A stretch of DNA of 50,028 nt from an uncultured Lachnospiraceae bacterium (GTDB lineage: Bacteria > Bacillota > Clostridia > Lachnospirales > Lachnospiraceae): positions 1 to 50,028 of the forward strand of contig CADBZI010000020.1 of assembly GCA_902799015.1 (NCBI GenBank). The letters are read 5' to 3'. Positions 8,533 through 17,563 of the stretch are shown here, one piece after another; positions within the stretch are counted from its first letter, which is position 1; the number at the start of each line of letters is the position of its first letter. The notes under the pieces were generated by a model. It saw only the letters and a program-made list of their open reading frames with translations, was not told the DNA's origin and ran no database searches. Made by a program: the position numbers and the translations under genes.

Positions 8533-9802
8533 ATACCGTCCGCTCCTTCTGGCTGCCGGCCTGCTGCTTGGCGGATGCAATGCGCTCCCTGCCTGGTGCG
8601 CAGAGAGCGCCGGCTCAAGGGTGCCGGCAGTCCAGGAAGAGACGAAGAAGCTGCCGGCAGCTCTGGAAGAGGCAAAAAAGCTGCCGGGACTGCCGGAGTG
8701 CACCGGACAGATGCCGCTGTCTTACGCCGAAGAATTCCGTGTGGATTACTATGGGGAGGATTATGCCCTAATCACGATCCACTCTGATGATCGGTATCTT
8801 CTGGTAAGCGAGGGGGCGGATGTTCCGGCGGATCTTCCGGAGGATATCACCGTTTTGCAAAAGCCGCTGGAGCATATCTATGCGGCTTCTTCGAGCTGTC
8901 CCGACTTTTTCCGCCAGCTCGGGGCGCTGGATGCGGTCACCATGACAAGCACACAGGCGAAGGACTGGACGATCGCGCCGATCCGCAAGGCGGCGGAGCG
9001 GGAGGACATGATCTATGTCGGAAAATATTCCGCTCCGGATTATGAGTATATCTGTGACGAGGGCTGCAGCCTGGCCATCGAAAACACGATGGTCTATCAT
9101 GCGCCGCAGGTACTTGAAATGCTGAAGCGCCTGGGCATCCCGGTGCTGTGCGAGTATTCCAGCTATGAGGAGGAACCCCTGGGACGTCTGGAGTGGATCC
9201 GGCTGTACGGCCTTCTGACAGACAGGCAGGAAGCGGCGGATTCCTATTTTGAAGAGCAGCTGAGCCGGATGCGGGAAGTACTGGATTCGGACGGGCATTC
9301 CGGCCGCCCGGCTCCGGAGGCGGGGCAGGAGGAGACGGCATCTGACCGGGAAGAGAGCACAGAGGCTGCGGATGTGGTATTCTTTTATATCGCATCCAAC
9401 GGCTTAGTCAATGTACGGCGGGAGGAGGATTATGTGTCCCGCATGATTGACATGGCAGGCGGACGGTATCTTCTGCATGATGTGGTCGCGGATCTGCCGG
9501 CCGCGGAGTCCCATACCGGGTCGGTTTCTCTCCAGATGGAAAGCTTCTATGCCGCGGCAAAGGATGCGGATGTTCTGATCTACAACGGGACACTGGGAGA
9601 GCCGCTGGAACACCTTGCACAGCTGATCCGGAAAAGCCCTCTGCTTGCGGATTTCAAAGCAGTCAAAAACGGCCGGGTGTACTGCAGCAGGGAGAGTCTG
9701 TTTCAGGAAGTGACCGGCACATGCCGGATGATCGAGGATTTCTTTCATGTGATCCGGCAGCATGAGGAGGAAGATCTGATCTATCTGCGAAAGCTGGATT
9801 AA
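8480..9802 (+). CDS. ABC importer substrate-binding lipoprotein (BtuF/FhuD-like)
   Basis: The solute-binding component of an iron-siderophore/B12-type importer. A lipobox LLLGGC puts the lipidated Cys at residue 33 after a hydrophobic signal. The body fits the two-lobe PBP fold with a family-typical ending (ADVLIYNGTLGEPL, then the KNGRVYC segment and a FFHVI helix). An inserted acidic linker, rich in Glu, Ser and Ala, lies at about residues 275-300. The start overlaps the 3' end of the previous gene and has no clear binding site, so translational coupling is likely. Its permease follows 67 bases downstream. Substrate could be cobalt complex, heme/tetrapyrrole, siderophore or corrinoid; the riboswitch favours a cobalt or tetrapyrrole compound. 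Confidence 0.85.
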   Translation: MKLHIRLHLILKPFRNSKYRPLLLAAGLLLGGCNALPAWCAESAGSRVPAVQEETKKLPAALEEAKKLPGLPECTGQMPLSYAEEFRVDYYGEDYALITIHSDDRYLLVSEGADVPADLPEDITVLQKPLEHIYAASSSCPDFFRQLGALDAVTMTSTQAKDWTIAPIRKAAEREDMIYVGKYSAPDYEYICDEGCSLAIENTMVYHAPQVLEMLKRLGIPVLCEYSSYEEEPLGRLEWIRLYGLLTDRQEAADSYFEEQLSRMREVLDSDGHSGRPAPEAGQEETASDREESTEAADVVFFYIASNGLVNVRREEDYVSRMIDMAGGRYLLHDVVADLPAAESHTGSVSLQMESFYAAAKDADVLIYNGTLGEPLEHLAQLIRKSPLLADFKAVKNGRVYCSRESLFQEVTGTCRMIEDFFHVIRQHEEEDLIYLRKLD

Positions 9803-9869
9803 GAGGAGCCGGATTTTGCTTTCGGTTTACAAAACTTCGTTATGGGAGGAGATGGCTTCGGGAGGAAAC

Positions 9870-10916
9870 ATGTGTCATCAGTCTGACGATCAGAATAGAA
9901 GAAAAGAGGGACGGCATTTTGCGCTTGTGTTTGCGCTGCTGATCCTTCTGGTTCTGATTCTCGCAGCGGCGAATCTGATGACGGGAAGCGTGCCGCTTAC
10001 CCTGCCGCAGATTCTTGACGCGTTGTGCGGAAATGGAGATGCATCCTCTGCCGCGATTCTTTTTGACCTGCGTCTGCCAAGGCTTCTGAGCGCTATGATT
10101 CTGGGCGGCGCTCTGGCCGTATCCGGCTATCTGCTGCAGACATTTTTCAACAATCCGCTTGCAGGTCCATTCGTGCTGGGTGTTTCTTCCGGCGCCAAGC
10201 TCCTTGTGGCGATCGCCCTGATCGTGGCACTGGAGCATGGACTGCTTCTCAATTCCTGGGGCATGATCGGGGCAGCGTTTCTCGGCTCCACCCTCTCCAT
10301 GCTCTTTCTTCTTGTCGTCTCCGGATTCTCCTCCGCTTCTTCCGTTCTGATCATCAGCGGTGTTCTGATCGGGTATTTCTGCAGCGCTGTCACGGAGATC
10401 TTTCTTACCTTTTCGAAGGATACCAATATCGTCAGCCTTCATACCTGGTCGCAGGGAAGCTTCTCCGGAATCAGCTGGTCAAATGTCGCTGTCATGAGCA
10501 TCGTGGCGGTATGCGCAGGCGTATTCTGCGTGCTGCTTGCCAAGCCGATGGAGGCATGGCAGATGGGAGAGGCCTACGCGATGAATCTCGGCGTCAACAT
10601 CCGCGCGCTGCGCCTTGGCCTGATTCTGCTCTCCAGCCTGTTGTCCGCCTGCGTGACTGCGTTTGCCGGGCCGGTGGCTTTTGTCGGGATTGCGGTACCT
10701 CATCTGATGCGCAGTCTCCTGAAAAGCGCGCGTGTGCTTCTTCTCCTGCCGGCCTGCTTTCTCGGTGGCAGTGTGTTCTGCCTGTTTGCGGATCTCATCG
10801 CGCGGAATCTTTTTGCGCCGACCGAGCTGAGCATCAGTGTTGTCACATCGGTGCTGGGTGCGCCGGTGGTGATTCTGATTATGCTCAGAAGGCAGGAAAG
10901 GAGGCGGGACAGGTGA
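9870..10916 (+). CDS. FecCD/BtuC-type ABC importer permease
   Basis: About 348 residues, mostly membrane helices, with the FecCD-family motifs LRLPRLLSAMILGGALAVSG, NNPLAGPFVLGVSSGA and the C-terminal AFVGIAVPHLMR. Known role: translocation channel of siderophore, heme or cobalamin importers, working as a homodimer with the ATPase. Start 9870 is chosen for GGGAGG just upstream; ATG 9852 and TTG 9816 in the same frame are alternatives. The stop codon overlaps the GTG start of the ATPase gene, so the two are coupled. Confidence 0.9.
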   Translation: MCHQSDDQNRRKEGRHFALVFALLILLVLILAAANLMTGSVPLTLPQILDALCGNGDASSAAILFDLRLPRLLSAMILGGALAVSGYLLQTFFNNPLAGPFVLGVSSGAKLLVAIALIVALEHGLLLNSWGMIGAAFLGSTLSMLFLLVVSGFSSASSVLIISGVLIGYFCSAVTEIFLTFSKDTNIVSLHTWSQGSFSGISWSNVAVMSIVAVCAGVFCVLLAKPMEAWQMGEAYAMNLGVNIRALRLGLILLSSLLSACVTAFAGPVAFVGIAVPHLMRSLLKSARVLLLLPACFLGGSVFCLFADLIARNLFAPTELSISVVTSVLGAPVVILIMLRRQERRRDR

Positions 10917-11734
10917 CACGGGAAGCTTTGCGTTCCCAAAGCGCCGGAGTGAAAAATGCGCCGAAGTGTGTTGCGCAGGCGGAGGATCTTCAGACCGGCT
11001 ACGGGAAAAAGAAGGTGTCGGAGGGAATCCGGTTTTCTCTGAGAAGCGGGGAGATTCTCGCAGTCATCGGACCAAACGGAAGCGGAAAATCCACTCTGCT
11101 TAAGACTGTGGCAGGTTTTCTTCCCGTGCTGGGCGGTAAGCTCTTTCTGGACGGAAAACCGGGGGAGAGGATGAAACAGGCAGAGCGCGCGAAGTATCTG
11201 TCTGTTGTCACAACAAGCAGGCCGGATGTGGAATGGATGAAGGTGTGGGACGTAGCGGCATCCGGGCGTTATCCTTATACGGGAAGGCTTGGGATTCTTT
11301 CCGAGGAAGACCGGCAGATCGTCGGGGATGCGCTTTCGAAGCTGCGTCTGAATGATCTGAGCGAGCGGTATTTCAGCGAACTGAGCGACGGGCAGAAGCA
11401 GAGAGTCCTGCTGGCCAAGTCGATCGCGCAGAGACCGAAGCTTCTGATTCTGGATGAACCGACTTCCTTTCTGGACATTCGTTATCAGCTGGAATTCATG
11501 CAGATTGCCGCTGACCTTGCGCACGGAGAAGGCATGGCGCTGATGATGTCGGTGCAGGAGCTGTCGATCGCCCGGAATCTGGCTGACCGCGTGCTGACGC
11601 TGAAGGAAGGACATCAGGACCGGATCGGGGAGCCTGATATGCTGACAGAGGCGTACATCCGGGATCTGTACGACATCAGAGTGGTGTTCCCGGCCTCTAC
11701 AGGCGGGTTAGAAGCTCTGCTCAGTGGCAGGTGA
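10913..11734 (+). CDS. ABC importer ATPase (FecE/BtuD-like)
   Basis: 273 residues with Walker A GPNGSGKST, signature LSDGQKQRV, Walker B LLILDEPTSFLD and a Q in the switch region (MSVQEL, where His is usual). The D in the signature (LSDGQ, usual LSGGQ) is a mild variant seen in some of these ATPases. GTG at 10913 overlaps the permease stop and follows AAAGGAGG. It energises the importer formed with the two preceding genes. The 3' end is 68 bases before cbiD, with no terminator seen between them, so cbiD and later genes may be read through from the riboswitch promoter. Confidence 0.9.
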   Translation: MTREALRSQSAGVKNAPKCVAQAEDLQTGYGKKKVSEGIRFSLRSGEILAVIGPNGSGKSTLLKTVAGFLPVLGGKLFLDGKPGERMKQAERAKYLSVVTTSRPDVEWMKVWDVAASGRYPYTGRLGILSEEDRQIVGDALSKLRLNDLSERYFSELSDGQKQRVLLAKSIAQRPKLLILDEPTSFLDIRYQLEFMQIAADLAHGEGMALMMSVQELSIARNLADRVLTLKEGHQDRIGEPDMLTEAYIRDLYDIRVVFPASTGGLEALLSGR

Positions 11735-11802
11735 CAAGTCTCCACCGGGATTCTCTGAGGGGCAGAGAGCATGAGACGTGTGCAAAACAGCAGGAGAAAG
11801 AG

Positions 11803-13077
11803 ATGGCGTTCGAGCATTATATCCGTTCAGACGGAAAGAACCTCAGACTGGGATATACGACCGGCACCTGTGCGGCGCTGGCGGCGGCATGCGCCACTGA
11901 GGCGCTTCTGACCGGAAGCTTTCCGCAGTATGTGCACATGATGACGCCCGGAGGAATCGAGGTGATGGCAAAGCCCGAGTGCTGTGAGACGGACCGGGAG
12001 ACATCCCCAGCGGAGCCGGGAGCGGAGAAAAAAGTGATTTGCGCAAGATGCGGGGTGCGGAAGGATGCCGGAGACGATGCGGATGTGACAGACGGGCTGT
12101 TGATTATGGCACAGGCCCAAAGATGGGAGCTTTTGGACAGAAAGCCTCTTCCTGCGGGGAAAGAAGAGGAGCCGGACGAGGACAGCAGACAGCGTGGCGG
12201 CTTTGGCGGCGGAGAGCGGATACAGATCCTGGGAGGAAAAGGGATCGGACGCGTGACCAGACCAGGACTGGACCAGAAGGTGGGAGAGGCGGCGATCAAC
12301 CGGGTTCCCCGGGAGATGATCCGGCAGCAGGTGCTGCGTGTCTGTGAGGAGCAGGGCTACGAGGGCGGAATCACCATAACGATCTTTGCGCCTCAGGGGG
12401 AGGCTGCGGCGGCAAAAACGCTGAATGGACGGCTGGGAATTGAAGGAGGAATCTCCATCATCGGAACCAGCGGGATCGTGGAGCCGATGAGTATGAAAGC
12501 TTACGCGGATTCCGTGCGCCTGGTCATCCGCCAGGCGGCACAGCTAAGATGCGGGGAGGACAGCAGGAACAGCAGCCCCGGACAGGAGAAGCCGCGCCTT
12601 GGGACGATTGTGCTGACACCGGGCAATTATGGGCTTTCCTTCCTGAAACAGCACGGTTATGCTCCTTCCAAAGTCCCGGTGGTGGTCTGCTCCAACTTTA
12701 TCGGAGAAGCTGTGGATGAAGCTGCGGCATGCGGATTCGACCGGATCCTTCTGGTCGGGCATGTGGGGAAGCTGGTAAAGCTGGCAGCCGGCATCATGAA
12801 TACACACAGCAGCATGGCAGACGGCCGGGCGGAGATCTTCACGGCACATGCGGCCATTGCAGGCGCATCGCCGGAAATCTGCCGGAAACTGATGGAGGCT
12901 GTGACGACTGACGCATGCATCGCGATCCTGAAAGAGGCGGGACTTGCCGGGGAGGTCCTGCATTCCATACGGGAAAAGGCTCTGGCATCCCTGCGCCGTC
13001 GATGCGCCGGGGCCGATTGTGATATAATCATATTCTCCAATGAATATGGAGAGCTTGGGAGCGAGAAGAATGTCTGA
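11803..13077 (+). CDS. cbiD: Cobalt-precorrin-5B C1-methyltransferase
   Basis: Anaerobic corrin-ring methylation at C1. Family motifs: LGYTTGTCAALAAACA near the N-terminus, KDAGDDADVTDG, a GGKGIGRVTRPGL segment and later GTSGIVEPMS. At 424 residues it is longer than typical CbiD (roughly 360-380). The excess lies in an acidic, low-complexity insertion at about residues 107-140 (Gly/Glu/Arg-rich, between the KDAGDD and GGKGIGR motifs) and a shorter one near residues 60-75. Start 11803 follows AGGAGAAAGAG; the frame extends to 11731 without a site. It is followed by a lipid-kinase gene. Confidence 0.95.
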   Translation: MAFEHYIRSDGKNLRLGYTTGTCAALAAACATEALLTGSFPQYVHMMTPGGIEVMAKPECCETDRETSPAEPGAEKKVICARCGVRKDAGDDADVTDGLLIMAQAQRWELLDRKPLPAGKEEEPDEDSRQRGGFGGGERIQILGGKGIGRVTRPGLDQKVGEAAINRVPREMIRQQVLRVCEEQGYEGGITITIFAPQGEAAAAKTLNGRLGIEGGISIIGTSGIVEPMSMKAYADSVRLVIRQAAQLRCGEDSRNSSPGQEKPRLGTIVLTPGNYGLSFLKQHGYAPSKVPVVVCSNFIGEAVDEAAACGFDRILLVGHVGKLVKLAAGIMNTHSSMADGRAEIFTAHAAIAGASPEICRKLMEAVTTDACIAILKEAGLAGEVLHSIREKALASLRRRCAGADCDIIIFSNEYGELGSEKNV

Positions 13078-13154
13078 CGGCGGAATTCAGACAGAGACGA
13101 AGGCAGCAACAAGGGGAAAGCCTGCTGGGACCAGCGCTGAATGAGGAACAGGAT

Positions 13155-14102
13155 ATGCTTGATATGATTGTGAATCCGGCAGCTTCTTCCGGCCGGACCT
13201 ATCTGGAGTTTCACAAAAAGATATTCCCGCTTTTCAAGGGAACGGACTGCCGGATCCATTACTCCACCAGTGAGAGGAGCGTCGGGGAGATCGCCGGCCG
13301 CCTGACCGTGCCGGGCAGAGCGGACTTTGTCAATCTGGTGGTAGTCGGCGGGGATGGCACCATGAATGAGGTTCTGAACGGAATCCGGGACTTCGATCAT
13401 ACCAGAATCGGCCTGATTCCCTGCGGCTCCGGCAATGACCTGGCAAGAGATCTTGGCCTGCCTGATGATCGGAAGGAACTCGCAAGCCGCATCATTCAGG
13501 AGCGCACCGTCCGCATCACTGACCTGGGGGAGACCATCCTGCAGGATACCGGGCAGCGCAGGCTCTTCTGCGTCAGCTCAGGAGCGGGGTTCGATGCACA
13601 ATGCTGCGCGATGGCCGGAAATGCGCCGATGAAACAGATTCTGAACAGTCTCAGACTTGGGAAGCTGATCTATCTGTATGAAGCGATCAAACTGATCTTC
13701 ACCTGGAAGAGTCCGCATGCCGCCTTGTGCCTGGCAGGCGCACAGGGAGAAGGGAAGGAACCGGGAGAAGAACATTTTCGCCGGTTTGTATTTGCCGCCG
13801 CCATGAACCATCGGTTCGAGGGAGGCGGATTCATGATGAGTCCGGCAGCAAAGGATGACGACGGGCTTCTTGATGTCTGCATCGTGCACGACCTGAAGAT
13901 TCCGGATTTCTTCCGTTTTTTCCCTTCTACGACCAAAGGAAAGCATGTCCGCCAGACGCGTGTGGTCAGTCAGCGAAGAAGCAGCAGCATCCGGATCCGC
14001 AGCAAGGTGCCGCTGTGGGTACATACAGACGGTGAGGCATTTGGACAGTCTGTCGATATTCAGATGCGGATCAGCGAGAAGAAACTGAACCTGATGAACT
14101 GA
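13155..14102 (+). CDS. Diacylglycerol kinase-family lipid kinase (DagK/YegS-like)
   Basis: 315 residues of the DAGK catalytic fold: MIVNPAASSGR at the N-terminus, GGDGTMNEVLNG and PCGSGNDLAR as the nucleotide-binding loops, and HTDGEAFG near the C-terminus. Known role: phosphorylation of diacylglycerol or a related lipid at the membrane, recycling lipids or feeding phosphatidic acid. It has no evident part in B12 synthesis, although it sits between cbiD and cbiF on the same strand, with spacers of 77 and 44 bases. ATG at 13155 follows AGGAACAGGAT. Confidence 0.9.
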   Translation: MLDMIVNPAASSGRTYLEFHKKIFPLFKGTDCRIHYSTSERSVGEIAGRLTVPGRADFVNLVVVGGDGTMNEVLNGIRDFDHTRIGLIPCGSGNDLARDLGLPDDRKELASRIIQERTVRITDLGETILQDTGQRRLFCVSSGAGFDAQCCAMAGNAPMKQILNSLRLGKLIYLYEAIKLIFTWKSPHAALCLAGAQGEGKEPGEEHFRRFVFAAAMNHRFEGGGFMMSPAAKDDDGLLDVCIVHDLKIPDFFRFFPSTTKGKHVRQTRVVSQRRSSSIRIRSKVPLWVHTDGEAFGQSVDIQMRISEKKLNLMN

Positions 14103-14146
14103 CAGGCAGGAAGGGAAGAAAGCAGAGGGAACGGAGGAGAACGGAA

Positions 14147-14926
14147 GTGGTGCATTTTGTGGGAGCCGGGAGCGGCGCGCCGGATCTGATCACGGTCCGG
14201 GGAAAGGAGCTTCTGGAGAGCGCGGATCTCATCCTCTATGCGGGAAGCTTAGTCAATCCGGCACTGCTTGGCTTCGCGAAGGCAGGCGCGCGGATCTTCA
14301 ACTCCGCGTATATGACACTGGAGCAGGTGACAGAGGTGATGTGTGCGCATCCGGACAAGGAGATTGTGCGCCTTCACACCGGAGATCCCTCTTTGTACGG
14401 AGCTGTGAAGGAACAGATGGATGTTCTGGATCGTGCACAGATTCCGTATGATGTCACACCGGGCGTATCCAGCTTTCTGGCGGCCGCGGCAGCGTTAAAG
14501 GAAGAATATACGCTTCCTGCTGTTTCCCAGACGGTGATTCTCACACGGATGGCGGGGCGCACGCCGGTACCCCAGACCCAGCAGCTGGCAGCCCTGGCAT
14601 CGCACGGGGCATCGATGGTGATCTTTCTTTCCGCCGCTCTGACAAAACAGGTGCAGGAAGCACTGCTTCAGGGGGCATATACGGAGGATACTCCGGCAGC
14701 GATTGTCTACAAGGTCGGATGGCCGGAGGAGAAATTGATTCGATGCAGCGTCGGAACGCTTCACGAAACCGCCGGTAAGGAGAAAACCGGACGGATGGCA
14801 CTGATCCTGGTCGGGGACTTTCTGAAGCCCGGGCCTGCCGTCCGGAGCCGGCTGTATGACCCGGCTTTCACCACCGGATACCGGAAGGCGGCCGGGAAAG
14901 GAGATACACAGGGAGCCGGGATATGA
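14147..14926 (+). CDS. cbiF: Cobalt-precorrin-4 C11-methyltransferase
   Basis: SAM-dependent tetrapyrrole methylase, 259 residues, of the CbiF/CobM type: VHFVGAGSGAPDLITVRG at the N-terminus, YAGSLVNP, LHTGDPSLYGA and PGVSSFLAAAA, then TRMAGRTPVP. Each is a family hallmark. Start is GTG at 14147 with GGAGGAGAA upstream. The stop overlaps the cbiG start (ATGA, 14923-14926), so the two are translationally coupled. Confidence 0.95.
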   Translation: MVHFVGAGSGAPDLITVRGKELLESADLILYAGSLVNPALLGFAKAGARIFNSAYMTLEQVTEVMCAHPDKEIVRLHTGDPSLYGAVKEQMDVLDRAQIPYDVTPGVSSFLAAAAALKEEYTLPAVSQTVILTRMAGRTPVPQTQQLAALASHGASMVIFLSAALTKQVQEALLQGAYTEDTPAAIVYKVGWPEEKLIRCSVGTLHETAGKEKTGRMALILVGDFLKPGPAVRSRLYDPAFTTGYRKAAGKGDTQGAGI

Positions 14927-15918
14927 ATGCACTTAAAATTGCCTGCTTCAGTGACAGAGGCGAGATGCTGGGCCGGCGTCTGAAAGCGGGAGAGGTGACA
15001 CGCTTTCCCGGAACTTCCACACTTCGGGATTGGACGCAGGCGGGGTTTGCTGAGGGGGAAGCCATGCTTTTCATCGGATCCTGCCAGATCGCGGTGCGTG
15101 CCATCGCCCCCTTTGTGAAGAGCAAGCTGACAGATCCTGCTGTGGTGGCGATGGATGAAACCGGAACGTACGTGATCCCTCTGCTCAGCGGACACATCGG
15201 CGGGGCAAATGACCTTGCGGAATTTCTTGCGGACCGGATTGGCGCGCAGGCTGTCCTTACAACCGCGACGGACAGGCGGCATGCCTTCGCCGCGGACAGC
15301 TGGGCGGCGGAGAATGGATTCGGCATCGTGAATCCGGAGGCTGTGAAGGTAATATCGGCCGGCGTTCTCGCCGGCGAGGAGCTTGTCCTGTCGGTGAGAA
15401 CGCATCACACGCAGGAGGAGGCAGCGAGATCCTTTCAGAAGGAAAGCATGCCGGCGCACGGGCAGAACAGGCAGACACTCCGGCTTGTTCCCAGAACGGT
15501 GGCAGTCGGGGCCGGCTGCAGAAAAGGCGTCGATCCGGAATATCTGGAAGCGTGCTTTTGGCGCTTTGTGAAAGAGCACGGGATTGAGGCAGCATCCGTC
15601 GTGTGTATCGCATCGATTGACCTGAAGCGGGAAGAAGCAGCACTGAAGATCCTCGCAGCAAAACAAAAGATTCCCTTCTTCACCTTCGGGGCCGACGAGC
15701 TGATGGAAACCCCCGGGGAGTATGCCTCTTCCGCATTCGTGCTGCAGAACACAGGGACAGACAATGTCTGTGAGCGGGCCGCAGTGCTGTCCTGCATCCG
15801 GCTGGGCGCTCTGACGCAGCCTTCGCTGATGGTAAGGAAGACCATCTACGACGGCGTGACGCTGGCAGCGGCGAGAATGGATACCGCTGTGAGCTGGAGG
15901 TGGCAAAATGATGTCTGA
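14923..15918 (+). CDS. cbiG: Cobalt-precorrin-5A hydrolase
   Basis: Opens the delta-lactone ring of cobalt-precorrin-5A, releasing the C20 carbon as acetaldehyde in the anaerobic route. Central motif PLLSGHIGGANDLAE (family hallmark), the N-terminal FIGSCQIAVRAIAP, and the C-terminal CbiG_C part starting VAVGAGCRKGVDPE. At 331 residues it is near typical length. Overlaps cbiF by four bases and cbiH by eleven. Confidence 0.95.
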   Translation: MNALKIACFSDRGEMLGRRLKAGEVTRFPGTSTLRDWTQAGFAEGEAMLFIGSCQIAVRAIAPFVKSKLTDPAVVAMDETGTYVIPLLSGHIGGANDLAEFLADRIGAQAVLTTATDRRHAFAADSWAAENGFGIVNPEAVKVISAGVLAGEELVLSVRTHHTQEEAARSFQKESMPAHGQNRQTLRLVPRTVAVGAGCRKGVDPEYLEACFWRFVKEHGIEAASVVCIASIDLKREEAALKILAAKQKIPFFTFGADELMETPGEYASSAFVLQNTGTDNVCERAAVLSCIRLGALTQPSLMVRKTIYDGVTLAAARMDTAVSWRWQNDV

Positions 15919-16686
15919 AAACAGGATGCCAAACAGCGGCCGGAAAAAAGCAGGAAAGGTATTTCTGGTCGGGGCCGGGCCGGGCGGAATCGGTGATATG
16001 ACGCTCCGGGCTGTGACCGCGATTCGGGAATGTGAGGTTCTGTGCGGATATACGGTATATATCGGTCTGATCCTGGATCAGATGCCGCAGGCCGCGGGGA
16101 AACGTATCCTGACAACCCCGATGCGCCAGGAGATGGAGCGGTGCAGGGCAGCGCTGGAGGAAGCATCTCTCGGACGGAGCGTGGCAATGATCTGCAGCGG
16201 AGACGCAGGCGTCTATGGGATGGCCGGCCCTGTCCTGGCACTTCAGAGCGCATACCCGGATGTGGAGACGGAGATCATTCCCGGCGTGACCGCTGCCGTT
16301 TCGGGGGCAGCCGTTCTCGGCGCACCGCTGATGAATTTCTGACGCCATGGGAAATCATAGAGAAGAGACTTCGCGCTGCGGCAGCGGGGGACTTCACAGC
16401 GGTGCTGTATAATCCCATGTCGAAAAAACGGACCGGGCATCTGAGGCATGCCTGCGAGATCTTTCTGGAATACCGGGCTGCAGACACCGCATGCGGATGG
16501 GTCAGGAACATTGGCCGCGATGGACAGGAAAAAAGACTATTGACACTGGAAGAACTCAGGGACGAGAAAGTGGATATGTTTACGACGATCTATATTGGCT
16601 GCAGCAGTATGAGAAAGGATCAGGGCCGTCTGATCGCCCCGAGAGGATACGCCGGGCAGAGGGAAGCAGAACATGAAGACAGCTGA
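15908..16686 (+). pseudogene. cbiH: Cobalt-factor III / precorrin-3B C17-methyltransferase, broken by internal deletion
   Basis: The first frame (15908-16342) gives FLVGAGPGGIGDMTLRA, CGYTVYIGLI, CSGDAGVYGMAGP and PGVTAAVSGAAVLGAPLMN, then F and a stop. The next frame resumes at 16330 with LTPWEIIEKRL, LYNPMSKKR, WVRNIGRDGQE and TTIYIGCSS and runs to 16686. Family members have about nine residues (DF-x-x-ISLSD) between GAPL and LTPW; these are missing and the phase is shifted, so this is a small deletion, not a simple base slip. GATGAAT lies at the break, so loss between two copies of a short repeat is possible. The rest of the gene looks undecayed, so it is either recent damage or an assembly error. 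If real, B12 synthesis needs another copy. It overlaps cbiG and cbiJ. Confidence 0.88.
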
Positions 16687-17563
16687 CCGTGGCAGACGGA
16701 TCCTGCTCTTTGGCGGAACGACAGAGGGCAGACGGATGGCCCGGATTCTCTCGGAACACGGGATTCACGTCACGGTCTGTGTCGCGACCCGGACAGGGGC
16801 GGACTGTCTGCGGGAGATCACTGGGCTCAGGATCCTGACCGGAAGGAAGGATGCTGCAGCGATGTCGGAGCTGATGAGGGAAGGGTATGACTGCTGCATC
16901 GACGCAACCCATCCCTATGCGGTGGAGGCTGGCAGACAGATCCGGAAGGCCTGCGCGATGAGCGGGCTGCCCTGCTACAGGCTGCTGCGCAGGCAGCTGT
17001 CTGATCAGGAGCTGCACCGGCTGATCGCAGACAGCATCCGGCAGTTTTGCGCAGAGCATGACAGATACGAGGATGCGGAGCTCCTGTCCTGTGCGGCAGA
17101 GGAAATGGAACAATCCATGCAGGCCAGTGTGTGTAAAAGCGCTGAGGAAGCCTGTGCCCTGTTGGAGGAAGCGAAGGCGCAGCCCGGATCTTCGGGAGGG
17201 ATCCTGCTGACTTGCGGCGCGAAGGAGGCAGCCTGTTTTTCGCCGTTGCTTCGGCAGAACAAAAATGGGGTATACATCCGCACGCTTCCATCAAAGGAGA
17301 GCATCCGGATCTGCCTCGACGCCGGATTTCCCCGGGAGCAGATCCTGACGGGATGGGGCCCGTATTCCGTCGAAGAAAATGTCCGGACCCTCGAAGATCA
17401 TCAGATCCGGTATCTTGTGACAAAGGATGGCGGATGGGAAGGCGGGTACCCGCAGAAGCTGGCCGGGGCAGCATTGTGCGGCGCCAAGGTCATTGTAATC
17501 GAAAGGCCTGCGGAGGATGGCTATGAGGAAGGTAAGCTTCTCAGGATGCTTGGAATAGAATGA
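16673..17563 (+). CDS. cbiJ: Cobalt-precorrin-6A reductase
   Basis: NADPH-dependent reduction of the C18-C19 double bond of (cobalt-)precorrin-6A. Motifs: ILLFGGTTEGRRMA at the N-terminus, CIDATHPYA, the YRLLRR segment, LLTCGAKEAACF, a GWGPYSVEEN segment and the final YLVTKDGGWEGGYPQKL. 296 residues, somewhat longer than typical; extra length lies around residues 120-180. Starts inside the 3' end of cbiH. Its TGA stop (17561-17563) lies within the left end of an inverted-repeat element. Confidence 0.93.
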   Translation: MKTADRGRRILLFGGTTEGRRMARILSEHGIHVTVCVATRTGADCLREITGLRILTGRKDAAAMSELMREGYDCCIDATHPYAVEAGRQIRKACAMSGLPCYRLLRRQLSDQELHRLIADSIRQFCAEHDRYEDAELLSCAAEEMEQSMQASVCKSAEEACALLEEAKAQPGSSGGILLTCGAKEAACFSPLLRQNKNGVYIRTLPSKESIRICLDAGFPREQILTGWGPYSVEENVRTLEDHQIRYLVTKDGGWEGGYPQKLAGAALCGAKVIVIERPAEDGYEEGKLLRMLGIE

